Of a DNA stretch of 64,000 nt, positions 24,751-36,696 are shown piece after piece; the first letter of the stretch is position 1, and each line of letters begins with the position of its first letter. The stretch is taken from NCBI RefSeq assembly GCF_000202835.1, contig NC_015186.1, forward strand, positions 2,729,001-2,793,000, read 5' to 3'. Source of the stretch: Acidiphilium multivorum AIU301 (lineage in GTDB: Bacteria > Pseudomonadota > Alphaproteobacteria > Acetobacterales > Acetobacteraceae). A program made the translations under genes and the position numbers. The notes beneath the pieces were generated by a model that searched no databases, had not been told where the DNA came from, and saw only the letters and a list, made by a program, of their open reading frames with translations.

Positions 24751-24796
24751 GGGGGGGGGGTTAGCGAATTGACAGCGCAACGTCCCGCTCTACGCT
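24751..24796 (+). promoter_or_regulatory. iclR promoter with adjacent G10 tract
   Basis: TTGACA at 24769-24774 and TACGCT at 24791-24796, with a 16-bp spacer, form a sigma70-type promoter. The predicted start point is only a few bases before the ATG at 24806, so the mRNA is leaderless or nearly so. A run of ten G (24751-24760) ends 8 bp upstream of the -35 box and could vary in length by slippage. Confidence 0.55.
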
Positions 24797-24805
24797 GAAG
24801 GCCCC

Positions 24806-25594
24806 ATGAGGATCGACACTCCCGCCAACGAGGCGTCATCGAGCGTTGCCAAGGCCCTGGCGCTGCTGCGTGCCGTCAGCCTCGCCGAGCCGCCCGCCGG
24901 GTTCAACGCCCTGCTGGAGCGGACCGGCCTGCCGAAGGCGACGCTGCACAGGCTGCTGCGCGAACTCGCCGATGCCGGGCTGGTCCGCCATCATTCGCCC
25001 GACCGCACCTATCGGCCGGCGCTCGGCCTGCTGGAACTCGCCAGCCGCGCCTGGGACTCGATCGACCTGCGGCAGGTGGCTGCCCGCCATGTCGACGCGC
25101 TGTGGCACAGCACGCAGGAGACGGTGCACGTCGCCGTGCGCGACGACATCGAGATCATCTATGTCGACAAGCGGGAAAGTCCGAAGGCGCTGCGGCTGTT
25201 TTCCTCGATCGGGCGGCGCGGGCCGCTGTACTGCACAGGCGTGGGCAAGGCGATTTTCGCGCATCTTCCCGCCGCCGAGCGCGACGATGTCCTCGCCCGC
25301 CTCACCCTGACGCGCCATACGCCGAGCACCATCACGTCGCGGGCCGGCCTGCGCGCGGAGTTCGAGCGGATCCGCCGCGACGGCGTCGCGTTCGACCGCG
25401 CGGAGCATGAGGAAGGCATCGTCTGCGTCGCGGCGCCGATCTTCGACCGGCAGGGCCATCCCGTCGCCAGCGTCAGCGTGACCGCACCAGCCGTTCGCAT
25501 GAATGACGATCGCGTCGCCGCGCTGGCGCCCGAGGTCAGAAGCGCCGCGGAACGGATTTCGCGCGACCTCGCCTTCTCCAACTGCCCGGTCTGA
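24806..25594 (+). CDS. IclR-family transcriptional regulator
   Basis: The product has 262 residues. The winged HTH (SSSVAKALALLRAVSL, LLERTGLPKATLHRLLRELA) is followed by the IclR effector domain (CTGVGKAIFAHLP; EHEEGIVCVAAPIFDRQGHP). It is divergent from the sugar transporter, which it most likely controls. No SD is present before the ATG, consistent with a nearly leaderless transcript from the promoter at 24769-24796. Confidence 0.9.
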   Translation: MRIDTPANEASSSVAKALALLRAVSLAEPPAGFNALLERTGLPKATLHRLLRELADAGLVRHHSPDRTYRPALGLLELASRAWDSIDLRQVAARHVDALWHSTQETVHVAVRDDIEIIYVDKRESPKALRLFSSIGRRGPLYCTGVGKAIFAHLPAAERDDVLARLTLTRHTPSTITSRAGLRAEFERIRRDGVAFDRAEHEEGIVCVAAPIFDRQGHPVASVSVTAPAVRMNDDRVAALAPEVRSAAERISRDLAFSNCPV

Positions 25595-25798
25595 TCGCCC
25601 CCGCGCCCGCCCGGAGCACCGCCGCCGGACAATGCCCCGCCCCAAGGCAGGCCGGTTTCGCGGCCCGGCTGCCGGAATTTCCGAACTGGCCGGGAATATT
25701 ATTTAATATCATATATTTGATGATCGTTTTTGACGAGTTCGGGCTACACTCGCGGCGCGCGGGCGCATTGGGGCCGCCCGCGGGATGGATTTGCGAGG

Positions 25799-26065
25799 AT
25801 GCCGAACATGGGGGCAGATGCCGGGACCGCGCCGCAGGGGCGCTCTGGCTGGGCGTTGCGGGGACTGCCGATCTCTTTCGCCGCGGCCGACATGCAGTCG
25901 AAGGCCAGCGCCCGCTACGTGCCGCATCCGGGGCCGGGCGGCGCCGATTGCGCCGTATGCCAGTTCTACGAACCCGCACACCCGGGGGCGCCGACCGGAA
26001 ACTGCATGGTCGTCGCGGGTCTCGTGGGGGCGCGAGGCTATTGTGACTTCTTCACCTCGCGGTGA
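25799..26065 (+). CDS. High-potential iron-sulfur protein (HiPIP)-like
   Basis: The product has 88 residues from the ATG at 25799; ATG 25808 (85 residues) has a better-spaced AGGA. The four cluster ligands are Cys51, Cys54 (CAVCQFY), Cys69 (GNCMVVAG) and Cys82 (GYCDFF). That is the HiPIP CxxC...C...C pattern, with GYC for the usual GWC. HiPIPs carry electrons in the periplasm of phototrophs and acidophiles. No Tat or Sec signal is evident, which is unusual. The stop is 3 bp before the penicillin-binding protein start, so the two are co-translated. Confidence 0.82.
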   Translation: MPNMGADAGTAPQGRSGWALRGLPISFAAADMQSKASARYVPHPGPGGADCAVCQFYEPAHPGAPTGNCMVVAGLVGARGYCDFFTSR

Positions 26066-26068
26066 GCG

Positions 26069-28009
26069 ATGACGCCGAGACCGCCTGCTTCCGGCGAGTC
26101 CGCGACGTCCGGCTGGGCGCGCCGGTTCCGGCGGCGGATGCGCCTCGGCGCCGCCGGATTCGTCGTGCTGTTCGTGGCGGTCGCGGTGAAGCTGACCGAT
26201 GCCACGGTCATCGATCCGCTTCCGCCGAACCAGGCGGCGCTCTCGGCGCTCAGGCCCGACCTGAGCACCAGACCCCTGGAACCGGACCGCGCCGCCATTC
26301 TCGATCGCAATGGGCGGCTGCTGGCCGTCTCGCTGCCCGGCGCCTCGCTCTATGCCGATCCGCGCCAGATTCGCCATCCGTGGCGCGACGCCAGGGCGCT
26401 GGCCAGGAAGATCGCGGGCCTGGACGTCAGATCGACGGCGCGCCGGCTCGGCATGAAGCATTACGGATTCGTCTATATCTCCCGGCACCTCACCGCCACG
26501 CAGGAGCTCGCGGTGAACCGGCTCGGCATTCCCGGCCTGTATTTCCAGAGAACCTGGCAGCGGCATTATCCGCAGGGCGACCTTGCCGCGCATATCCTGG
26601 GCGGCGTCACCCCGGGCCAGCACGGCCTTTCCGGAGTTGAGGCCTATTACGACAAGCGGCTGCTGAGCAAGCCCGGCCAGCCGCTGCGCCTGTCGATCGA
26701 CCTGCGGGTGGAGGCCATCGTCCACCACGAGGTCGCGCGCGCCATGCGCGACTACAAGGCACGCGGCGCCTGCGGAATCGTGGAATCGATGAGCGGGCGG
26801 ATCGTCGCCATGGTCAGCCTGCCGGATTACAACGCCAACGATTACCACGACGCGCCGGCCGACACCCTGTTCGACCGCTGCATCTCGGGCGACTACGAGC
26901 CTGGCAGCGTGATGAAGCTGATGACCCTGCCGGCGGCGCTGCAATCGGGGCTGATGCATTACTGGGACAAGTTCAACACGACCCATCCGCTCGTCATGAA
27001 CGGTTTCGCGATCACCGACTACGAGCCGGTGCACCGCTGGCTGGCGATGCCGTCGATCCTTGCGTATTCGTCGAATATCGGCGCCTCGCGGATCGCGACC
27101 ATCCTCGGGCCGAAACTGCAGCGCGCCTGGCTGCGCAAGATGGGATTCTTCAAGCCGCCGCCGATCCAGATGACCGGCGCCCAGCCGCCGATCTGGCATC
27201 CCGCCGATACCTGGAAGCTGCTGACGACGATGACGGTGAGCTTCGGCAACGGCATCGCCATGGCGCCGCTGACGCTGGTCAATGCCGTGGTCGCGGACGT
27301 GAACGGCGGCATCCTCTTCCGCCCGACGCTGCTCGCGCGCCGGCCCGGCGCGCCGCCGCGCACGGGCGTCCGGGTCATGCGGCCGGGCGTATCGGAAACG
27401 ATGAGGCGGCTGATGCGGGGCGTCGTGCTGTCGGGAACCGGCGTCTACGCGCGGGTGAAGGGATATCGCGTTGGCGGCAAGACCGGCACGGCGCAGGTCG
27501 TCGGCCGGGATGGCCGCTATCGGAACCATCTCAACAACTCGTCCTTCATGGCGGTGTTTCCGGCCGACGATCCGCGCTACGTCATCTACGTGCTGGTGAT
27601 CCATCCGAGGCCGACGAAGAAGATGGCCGGATTTTCGCACGGCTTCACCACCGGCGGCTATGTCGCCGCGCCGGCGGTCGGGCGGATCATTGCGCGGATC
27701 GGCCCGATGCTCGGCATCGCCCCCCTGGAAGGCGCACGGCTTGCCGAGGTGAACCGGCGGTTCGACATTCCGCTCGACCCTCCCGTTCCGCCGGGGCGCA
27801 CCGCGCTCGGCCCGGGTCATCCGTTTCCGCCCGGCGCCAATGCCTACGCCTATATCCTCGCGCACAGGAAGCCGCCGCGCCATCCGGACCGGCTCGCGGC
27901 GCGGCAGGCCCTGAAACGTGTCGAACTGGCAACGCCGGGCGTGGCGCTGCCCGCCGCGCCGCCCACCGTCCAGCGCATCGCGACGCGGGACGCCGCCCCC
28001 CACGCATGA
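26069..28009 (+). CDS. FtsI/PBP2-type penicillin-binding protein (transpeptidase)
   Basis: The product has 646 residues. A membrane anchor lies at about 27-45. The PBP dimerisation domain starts with RAAILDRNGRLLAVSLPG. The transpeptidase motifs are SxxK at 280-283 (EPGSVMKLMT), SxN at 334-336 (YSSNIG) and KTG at 471-473 (GGKTGTAQ). It cross-links septal or lateral peptidoglycan. It is not in a dcw cluster here, so it is probably a second FtsI-like paralogue. The Pro/Ala-rich tail (about 570-646) is an extension beyond the catalytic domain. Translation is probably coupled to the HiPIP gene. Confidence 0.9.
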   Translation: MTPRPPASGESATSGWARRFRRRMRLGAAGFVVLFVAVAVKLTDATVIDPLPPNQAALSALRPDLSTRPLEPDRAAILDRNGRLLAVSLPGASLYADPRQIRHPWRDARALARKIAGLDVRSTARRLGMKHYGFVYISRHLTATQELAVNRLGIPGLYFQRTWQRHYPQGDLAAHILGGVTPGQHGLSGVEAYYDKRLLSKPGQPLRLSIDLRVEAIVHHEVARAMRDYKARGACGIVESMSGRIVAMVSLPDYNANDYHDAPADTLFDRCISGDYEPGSVMKLMTLPAALQSGLMHYWDKFNTTHPLVMNGFAITDYEPVHRWLAMPSILAYSSNIGASRIATILGPKLQRAWLRKMGFFKPPPIQMTGAQPPIWHPADTWKLLTTMTVSFGNGIAMAPLTLVNAVVADVNGGILFRPTLLARRPGAPPRTGVRVMRPGVSETMRRLMRGVVLSGTGVYARVKGYRVGGKTGTAQVVGRDGRYRNHLNNSSFMAVFPADDPRYVIYVLVIHPRPTKKMAGFSHGFTTGGYVAAPAVGRIIARIGPMLGIAPLEGARLAEVNRRFDIPLDPPVPPGRTALGPGHPFPPGANAYAYILAHRKPPRHPDRLAARQALKRVELATPGVALPAAPPTVQRIATRDAAPHA

Positions 28010-28066
28010 TGCGGAAGGCGGCGGGCCAGGCTTGGAGGCCTCACCACGGTCGCGTATGAGTGCGGA

Positions 28067-28756
28067 ATGACGCCTGCCGGTGAGCACGAGCTGGGTGGGA
28101 CGGAACCGGCCGGCGCAAAGGCAGCCGGCCGGCCGAGTTCCCTGGATGCCTATGAAAGCCTGCTCTCGGCCATCGAGGGCGGCGAGTTCGCGCCCGGCGC
28201 CCGGCTCCGCGAGGTCGAACTCGCGCGACGCTTCGGGATCAGCCGCACGCCGGTCCGCGAGGCGTTGAAGCGCCTCGAGCATCAGGGGCTTGTCGTCCAC
28301 GAACCCCATCACGGCGCGATCGTGGCGACACTCGACGATACCCAGCTGGCGGAGCTTTATGAAATGCGCGAGGTCCTGGAAGGAACCGCCGCGCGCCTCG
28401 CCGCGCTTCACGCGACCGAGGCGGAGATTTCGCTCTTGGCCGCCCTCGTCGAGCGCGACGCGGCGCTGGTCGACCGGCCCGAGGAGCTGGCGGCCAACAA
28501 CCGCATCTTTCACCGGCAGATCCGGAACGCGGCGCGCAACCGCTACCTCAACGGAATGCTCGAAAGCATGCGCCTCTCCCTCGCTTTGCTGGGCGGCACC
28601 ACCCTCGCGGTCCAGGGGCGCGGAGCCGACTCCGTCGCGGAGCACCGCGCGGTCGTCGAGCGGATCGCCGCGCGGGATTCCGCCGGCGCCGAGCGCGAGG
28701 CCCGCGCCCATATCCGCGCCGCCTACCGTGCCCGCATTCTCCGCGCGCCCGGCTAG
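28067..28756 (+). CDS. GntR-family (FCD domain) transcriptional regulator
   Basis: The product has 229 residues. The GntR HTH contains LREVELARRFGISRTPVREA and LKRLEHQGLVVHEPHHGAIV. The FCD domain has the metal-binding His in NNRIFHRQIRNAARN and AEHRAVVERIAARD. Typical targets are carboxylate or amino-acid catabolic operons, but no obvious target is adjacent. Its TAG stop is the first base group of the double-hairpin repeat at 28755. Confidence 0.88.
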   Translation: MTPAGEHELGGTEPAGAKAAGRPSSLDAYESLLSAIEGGEFAPGARLREVELARRFGISRTPVREALKRLEHQGLVVHEPHHGAIVATLDDTQLAELYEMREVLEGTAARLAALHATEAEISLLAALVERDAALVDRPEELAANNRIFHRQIRNAARNRYLNGMLESMRLSLALLGGTTLAVQGRGADSVAEHRAVVERIAARDSAGAEREARAHIRAAYRARILRAPG

Positions 28757-28856
28757 AGCATCATCCGATCAGATGGAGTCATCTGATCGGATAAAGATGC
28801 TCTAATTATCAATATCATAGAGCACTACATCCGATCCGGATGGATCGGATGGTGCT
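28755..28856. repeat. Double-hairpin intergenic repeat, copy 1
   Basis: Hairpin 1 has an outer stem AGAGCATC/GATGCTCT and inner stem ATCCGATCAGATG/CATCTGATCGGAT with loop GAGT. A linker AATTATCAATATCAT follows. Hairpin 2 has GAGCAC/GTGCTC and CATCCGATCC/GGATCGGATG with loop GGAT. The same unit, inverted, occurs at 51181-51284. It begins within the TAG stop of the GntR gene and may act as a terminator or mRNA-stabilising element, like REP/BIME units. Confidence 0.9.
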
Positions 28857-28981
28857 CCAAACCGGTAGCCGCGGCACTCCCCAGCTTCGTGAAATTCCCT
28901 TGCCGCAGAAGACCGCTCGCCGATTCAGATCCACGATGCGCCTGCCCCGGGAGACATCCGGATGCGTTTCGCATCAAAAAA

Positions 28982-29009
28982 GAGCCAGCGGCGTGCATGC
29001 CGCTGGCTC
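28982..29009 (-). terminator. Intrinsic terminator of the fasciclin gene
   Basis: A perfect 11-bp stem (GAGCCAGCGGC/GCCGCTGGCTC) with a 6-base loop is followed on the reverse strand by TTTTTT. It lies 45 bp past the stop codon of the fasciclin gene. Confidence 0.9.
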
Positions 29010-29054
29010 GAATTCCGGCCGGGCGGGGCCCCGCCGGATCGCGGGAAACCCGGT

Positions 29055-29618
29055 TCAGGGCATCAGAACACGGTCGATCACCTGAATGACGCCGTTCGAC
29101 TGATTGACGTCGTATGTCTCGATCTGCGCCACATTGCCCTTGTCATCGACGACCTCGATATTGTGCGGGCCGTTCATCCGGAAGGTGAGGTCGTGCCCCT
29201 TGTCGAGGGTGGGCAGTTTCACCATGCCGCCATGGCCTTCGATGTCGGCGCGCAGGGTGTCGAAGGTGAAGTCACCAGGGACGACGTGATAAAGCAGGAT
29301 CGAGGTGAGTTCCGCCTTGTTCTTCGGCTCGAGAAGCGTGGCGACCGTGCCTTTCGGCAGCATGTCGAAAGCCTCGTTGGTCGGCGCGAAAACGGTGAAC
29401 GGCCCCTTGCCCTCGAGCGCCTTCACGAGGCCGGCGGCCTTCACGGCGGCCACCAGCGTCGTGTTGTCCTTCGAGTTCACGGCATTCTGCACGATGTTCC
29501 GGGTGGGATACATCGGCGCGCCGCCGACCATCACCGAATCGTTCGTCATCGCGGCGAAGGCCGCGCCGCAGGCGGCGAGGGCAAGCGCGCTGCCCAGGGC
29601 CAGATGGCTGAGTTTCAT
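29055..29618 (-). CDS. Secreted fasciclin (FAS1) domain protein
   Basis: The product has 187 residues. The N-terminus MKLSHLALGSALALAACGAA is a signal peptide with an LAAC lipobox, so it may be a lipoprotein anchored at Cys17. The FAS1 domain contains H1 (GPFTVFAPTNEAFDMLP) and H2 (LLYHVVPGDFTFDTL), ending GVIQVIDRVLMP. FAS1 proteins mediate adhesion or occur in sigma-factor/ChrR stress regulons. GAGGAGATAAC precedes the ATG and a strong terminator follows, so it is monocistronic. Confidence 0.9.
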   Translation of the reverse strand: MKLSHLALGSALALAACGAAFAAMTNDSVMVGGAPMYPTRNIVQNAVNSKDNTTLVAAVKAAGLVKALEGKGPFTVFAPTNEAFDMLPKGTVATLLEPKNKAELTSILLYHVVPGDFTFDTLRADIEGHGGMVKLPTLDKGHDLTFRMNGPHNIEVVDDKGNVAQIETYDVNQSNGVIQVIDRVLMP

Positions 29619-29773
29619 GGTCCGTTATCTCCTCTGCTCGATCGCCGGCGGCGATCTCATGCCCCGGTTACGCAGCGGGCATTCAAACGGATGAGTTGCG
29701 GAAAGATTTCCTCGGTCACGAGATCGTGAGGACAGGAGTGCGAGGCGGCCATTCGTGCCGCCCCGCCGGCAGA

Positions 29774-31003
29774 TCAGCTGCGATAGCTGCCGTTGATGTC
29801 GATATAGCCATGCGTGAGGTCGCAGGTCCAAACCCGCCCGCGCCCGCGCCCCAAGCCGAGATCGACATCGATACGGATGTCCGACCCGCGCATATGCGCG
29901 ACCACCGGCGCCTCGTCGTAGCCCTCGACCACCCGCCCGTCGCGGGCCATCCAGACGCCGCCGACGGCCACCGCCAGCCGGTCGCGGTCGGCCGGCTCGC
30001 CGGACTTGCCCACCGCCATGACGATCCGCCCCCAGTTTGCGTCCTCGCCCGCCACGGCGGTCTTGACCAGCGGCGAATTCGCGATTGCGAGCCCGATCCG
30101 CCGCGCCGAGCGCGCGGAGACGGCGCCGGCGACGTTGATCTCGATCAGTTTCCGCGCCCCTTCGCCGTCGCGCACCACCATCAGGGCCAGATCATGCAGC
30201 ACGGCGTTCAACGCCCGGCGAAAGGCGGCCAGGTCGCGCGCGTCTTCGACGGGTGGATTTCCGGCCGCGCCGGTCGCGAACAGCAGCACCGTATCGGACG
30301 TCGACGTGTCCGAATCCACGGTGATCGAATTGAAGCTGGGGCCGACGCCGCGGCGGAGCAGCGCCTGCAGGGTCGCGGCGGGCACCGCCGCGTCGGTCAC
30401 GATGAAGGCGAGCATCGTCGCCATGTCGGGCGCGATCATGCCGCTGCCCTTGGCGATCCCGGAAATCCGCACCTCGACCCCGCCGATCTTCGCCGTGCGG
30501 GTCGACGCCTTGGGAAAGGTGTCGGTCGTCATGATCGCGCGCGCGGCCTGCGCCCAGCGCTCCGGCGCCAGATCGGCGGCGAGCCCATCCATGACCGCGA
30601 CGATCCGCTCCGCCGGCATCGGCTCCCCGATCACGCCGGTCGACGCCAGGAACACCTGCTCCGGAGCGCATCCGAGCGTGCGCGCCGCAGCTTCGGCGCT
30701 CAGCCGCGCCGCCGCCGCACCTGCCGCGCCGTTGAAGACGTTGGCGTTGCCGGCATTGACGACGAGGCCCCGCGCGGTTCCGCCGGGCAGGATGTCGCGG
30801 CACCAGGTCACCGGCGCGCCGGGACACTTGTTGCGGGTAAAGACGCCCGCAACCGTCGTGCCGGGCGCGAAGGAAGCGAGCAGCACGTCATCCCGCCCGC
30901 GGTAACGGATGCCGGCGGCGGCGGTCGCAAACCGCACGCCGCCGATGGCCGGAAGCTCGGGCAACGGCACCGCCAGCGGCGATACCGGCAGGTCCTTCGC
31001 CAC
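29774..31003 (-). CDS. argJ: Bifunctional ornithine acetyltransferase/N-acetylglutamate synthase
   Basis: The product has 409 residues from the GTG at 31003, which fits family length. ArgJ transfers acetyl from N-acetylornithine to glutamate in arginine biosynthesis and self-cleaves before a Thr. That nucleophile is Thr196 in [16 protein letters not shown]. Other signatures are [35 protein letters not shown] and [10 protein letters not shown]. It starts 8 bp after the parvulin gene stop, so the two form an operon. The pairing of argJ with a parvulin isomerase divergent from secA is a clue for synteny searches. Confidence 0.95.
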   Translation of the reverse strand: MAKDLPVSPLAVPLPELPAIGGVRFATAAAGIRYRGRDDVLLASFAPGTTVAGVFTRNKCPGAPVTWCRDILPGGTARGLVVNAGNANVFNGAAGAAAARLSAEAAARTLGCAPEQVFLASTGVIGEPMPAERIVAVMDGLAADLAPERWAQAARAIMTTDTFPKASTRTAKIGGVEVRISGIAKGSGMIAPDMATMLAFIVTDAAVPAATLQALLRRGVGPSFNSITVDSDTSTSDTVLLFATGAAGNPPVEDARDLAAFRRALNAVLHDLALMVVRDGEGARKLIEINVAGAVSARSARRIGLAIANSPLVKTAVAGEDANWGRIVMAVGKSGEPADRDRLAVAVGGVWMARDGRVVEGYDEAPVVAHMRGSDIRIDVDLGLGRGRGRVWTCDLTHGYIDINGSYRS

Positions 31004-31013
31004 GGCGTCCCGC

Positions 31014-31949
31014 TCAGTTCTTCGCGGGCGCGGCGGAAGCGCCGCCCTGCACCGGCGTGCCGTCCGGATTGAAGAGCTTGATATCCAGCCCCTTGCGCGC
31101 ATCCTCCAGCGCGGCGGTGACCGCCTTGTTGGTGATCTGCTGCCGGATCTGGTCCTTCACATCCGCCAGCGGCGGCACCGGCTTCTCGCGCTTGCCCTGG
31201 CTCTCGATGACATGCCAGCCGAACTGCGAATGAACGGGTGTCTTGGTGTAGGTGCCCGGCTTCAGGGCAAAGGCCGCATCCGCGAAGGGCTTCACCATCT
31301 CGTCCTTGGTGAACCAGCCCAGTTCGCCGCCGTTCTTGGCGCCGGGATCGATGCTGTACTTCTTCGCTAGGGCGGAGAACTTCGCACCCTTGCCCAGCTG
31401 GGCGATGATCTTCTCGGCTTCCTGCTGGGTCTTCACCAGGATCTGCCGCGCCTTTACTTCCTCGGGCTGCTTCGCCTTCACGTAATGCGAGTCGTAATAG
31501 GCCTTCACCGCCGCATCCGTCAGCTTCGGCTCGACCAGCGCGCGGAGATAGGCGCGTTCAAGCGCCTGGTCCGCTGCCGCCTTCATTTCGGCGGCCACCT
31601 TCGGATCCTTGGCGGTGCCGGCCTTGCGGGCCTTGACCAGCAGGGCGCGCTCATCGACGAGGCGGTTGAGAAGCACCGGGAAAAGCTCCTGCGGCGGCGC
31701 GTTCTGCAACTGCGGCGGGAGATCCTGCGCCGCCTTGGCGACGTCCGAAAGGTGGATGTCATGGCCATCGACGATCGCGACAACCGTGTCCTTCTGCGCC
31801 TTCGCGGCGGGCTGGGCCTTGGTTGCGGCCGCCGGTGCCGTTGCACCCGCATCGCCGCCGGTGGCCGCCTGCGCAGGGCCGGCCAACCCCAGCGCAATCA
31901 CCGCGGCGAAGGCGAAACCGACCGAATATCCTGAGAGAGAACGCTTCAT
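31014..31949 (-). CDS. Periplasmic parvulin-type peptidyl-prolyl isomerase
   Basis: The product has 311 residues. The signal peptide ([20 protein letters not shown], cleavage after AQA) is followed by an Ala/Lys/Pro-rich linker. A SurA-N-like helical region follows ([20 protein letters not shown]). The rotamase domain is [43 protein letters not shown] and [10 protein letters not shown]. It helps fold outer-membrane or secreted proteins, PrsA/SurA style. The ATG at 31949 was chosen for the signal peptide. It is divergent from secA. Confidence 0.9.
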   Translation of the reverse strand: MKRSLSGYSVGFAFAAVIALGLAGPAQAATGGDAGATAPAAATKAQPAAKAQKDTVVAIVDGHDIHLSDVAKAAQDLPPQLQNAPPQELFPVLLNRLVDERALLVKARKAGTAKDPKVAAEMKAAADQALERAYLRALVEPKLTDAAVKAYYDSHYVKAKQPEEVKARQILVKTQQEAEKIIAQLGKGAKFSALAKKYSIDPGAKNGGELGWFTKDEMVKPFADAAFALKPGTYTKTPVHSQFGWHVIESQGKREKPVPPLADVKDQIRQQITNKAVTAALEDARKGLDIKLFNPDGTPVQGGASAAPAKN

Positions 31950-32218
31950 GCTGCTGGTCCCTAGTGGAAATCGGCCGCACCATGACTGAAGCGCGCATCG
32001 CCCGCAACCCGCCCGCCTCCGGCTTCGCTTACATTTGCGGCCATGCCCCCACCCGTAACGATGCTTGATTTGACCAGATCGGCGCACACTCTTATGTCAG
32101 ATCAGCGCCCGCAGTCCGGCCGCCGCGCAGAATGGCGCGCGGGCGGGCTGCCTTCACACCCAGACCACTCGGGACAGACAGTTTCAGACTCGCGGATAGA
32201 CCGGAAGCTCGCTCCAAC

Positions 32219-34951
<2,733 letters not shown>

Positions 34952-34955
34952 TCGG

Positions 34956-35486
34956 ATGCGGCTCCGGCCTCTTCTTGCCGCACCGCTCTTTCTGCCATCG
35001 ATGCTGGCCGGCATCGTTCCCACCGCAACCGCTGCACCGCGGGCGACGGTGTTCGTCGCCCCGATCGACTTGTTCGACACGGCGGCCGACCAAAGGCCGG
35101 CCGCCGTCGCCGACCAGCGTCTTTGGCTACATGAGGCCGCCGCCCGGATCCGGGCCGATCTCGACCATGCGGGTCCGGTCAAGGCCGTCGGTACCGCGGA
35201 GACGCGCGCGAGAATGGCGCCGATCAACGACGATTACGATCATCCGTCGACATGCCCGGAATGCCTCGCCACCGCCGCGAGGAAGGCGCACGCCCGGTTC
35301 CTCTTCGTCGGCACCCTGCACCGGGTCAGCGATCTGATCGTCTATCTGAAGGGCTATCTGCTCGACCTGCGTTCCGGGCGCGAGTTGATGGGAAGAACCT
35401 TCGAAGTGAAATCCGACGACCACATCATGCTCGACCGCGTGGCCGACCGGATGGCCACAGCCATCGAACGCCATCTGCCGCACTGA
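34956..35486 (+). CDS. Exported DUF2380/DUF3280-like protein
   Basis: The product has 176 residues, starting 4 bp after the secA stop. It has a signal peptide (MRLRPLLAAPLFLPSMLAGI, cleavage near ATAA). The body VFVAPIDLFDTAADQRPAAV, CPECLATAARKAHARFLFVG, and LIVYLKGYLLDLRSGRELMG resembles periplasmic DUF2380/DUF3280 proteins (beta-rich, with a VGxLHRVS strand). A CPEC pair could form a disulfide or bind metal. The role is unknown. Proximity suggests co-expression with secA. Confidence 0.7.
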   Translation: MRLRPLLAAPLFLPSMLAGIVPTATAAPRATVFVAPIDLFDTAADQRPAAVADQRLWLHEAAARIRADLDHAGPVKAVGTAETRARMAPINDDYDHPSTCPECLATAARKAHARFLFVGTLHRVSDLIVYLKGYLLDLRSGRELMGRTFEVKSDDHIMLDRVADRMATAIERHLPH

Positions 35487-35581
35487 TTTTCCTGAGGCTG
35501 GCCAGGGGAGGCCCTGCCTATTGCCCGATATTGCGCCCGATGCCCGTCGTCATGCCGGGCACGAGCGCCGGAGTCCCGCGA

Positions 35582-36046
35582 TCACGCAGGCTCTTCGACC
35601 TCGACACTGAGCCTTTGCGTAAGGTCGATGAGTTCCGTCCGCAGCCGTTCAAACTGCAGATCGTCGAGACCTGCGCGGCAGCGCACCTTATGCTGCACGG
35701 CGGAAAGCTGGGCGGCGGCAGCGTGGCTCTTGGCGGTCAGCTTGACGACAACCACGCGCTCGTCGGCCTGGCTGCGTTCCCGTGACACCCACCCGGCCTC
35801 GGCCAGACGCTTGAGCAGCGGCGTTACCGTCGCCGCATCGAGGCGGAGCGCCTCCGCAATGCCGTTGACCGTGGACTCGGCGCGCTCGAACAGCACGAGC
35901 AGGACGATGTATTGCGGATAGGTCAGGCCGAACTCGGCCAGCAGGGGGCGATATACCCGCGTGATCGCATGTGTCGCGGCATAGAGCGCGAAACAGAGCT
36001 GCTCGCCCAGACACAGATTGCTGAAACCCTCACGCGCTGCGGCCAT
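35582..36046 (-). CDS. ohrR: OhrR-like MarR-family peroxide-sensing regulator
   Basis: The product has 154 residues from the ATG at 36046; an upstream GTG would add 21 residues. The N-terminal block LGEQLCFALYAATHAITRVY carries Cys18, the position of the redox-sensing Cys in OhrR (LxNQLCFALY). The winged HTH is YPQYIVLLVLFERAESTVNG with ATVTPLLKRLAEAGWVSRER. OhrR represses an organic-hydroperoxide reductase (ohr); no ohr gene is adjacent here, so the target is elsewhere or different. Confidence 0.8.
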   Translation of the reverse strand: MAAAREGFSNLCLGEQLCFALYAATHAITRVYRPLLAEFGLTYPQYIVLLVLFERAESTVNGIAEALRLDAATVTPLLKRLAEAGWVSRERSQADERVVVVKLTAKSHAAAAQLSAVQHKVRCRAGLDDLQFERLRTELIDLTQRLSVEVEEPA

Positions 36047-36155
36047 CTGACCCGATCCCGTTGCTTTTGCCAAATCGGCAGGCGCGTTCCGAATCGCCCC
36101 GTGCACCACCGCCAGAGCCTAAATGACAAAAAAATGGAAACGGCACAAATACGAA

Positions 36156-36179
36156 CCGCCCCGGACGGTGCCGGGGCGG
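36156..36179 (-). terminator. Terminator after rpsI
   Basis: CCGCCCCGG and CCGGGGCGG form a perfect 9-bp GC stem with a 6-base loop, 23 bp beyond the rpsI stop. The T tract on the reverse strand is weak (TTCGTATTTG). Confidence 0.65.
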
Positions 36180-36202
36180 CTGCATGCCGAAATCCGCTTC
36201 GC

Positions 36203-36694
36203 TCAGCGCTTGGAGAACTGGAAGCTCCGGCGGGCCTTCGCCTTGCCGTATTTCTTGCGCTCCACCGTGCGCGGGTCGCGGGTGAGGAAGCCCGCCGCCT
36301 TGAGAATGCCGCGCAGGTCCGGCTCGTAATAGGTCAGCGCGCGGGAAATGCCGTGCCGCACCGCGCCGGCCTGGCCCGAAAGCCCGCCGCCGGTGACGGT
36401 CGCCATCACGTCGAACTGATTGTAGCGGTCGGCGACGAGGAACGGCTGGGTGATCAGCATCCGCAACACCGGCCGCGCGAAATACTGTGCCGCCTTGCGG
36501 CCATTGATCACGATCTCGCCCTTACCCGGCTTGATCCAGACCCGGGCGACCGCGTCCTTGCGGCGGCCGGTTGCGTAGGAGCGGCCCAACGCATCGCGCT
36601 TCGGCTCGCGCTTGGGGGCCTCGGCGTCGGCGGCGGTGCCGGCGGTCGGGGTGATGATGGTCTTCAGATCGGCGAGCGTACCGGTTCCGGACAT
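36203..36694 (-). CDS. rpsI: 30S ribosomal protein S9
   Basis: The product has 163 residues. An N-terminal alphaproteobacterial extension (about 1-40) precedes the S9 core: [40 protein letters not shown], and the conserved tail [19 protein letters not shown], which reaches the decoding site. It follows rplM with only 2 bp between stop and start; GAGGG serves as the ribosome binding site. Confidence 0.97.
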   Translation of the reverse strand: MSGTGTLADLKTIITPTAGTAADAEAPKREPKRDALGRSYATGRRKDAVARVWIKPGKGEIVINGRKAAQYFARPVLRMLITQPFLVADRYNQFDVMATVTGGGLSGQAGAVRHGISRALTYYEPDLRGILKAAGFLTRDPRTVERKKYGKAKARRSFQFSKR

Positions 36695-36696
36695 GT

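Noticed and set aside
25709-28711. 1,000-codon open frame opposite the HiPIP, PBP and GntR genes
   Set aside because: It spans three well-supported genes on the other strand and has Arg/Ala/Gly-rich composition without motifs; a GC-driven shadow frame.
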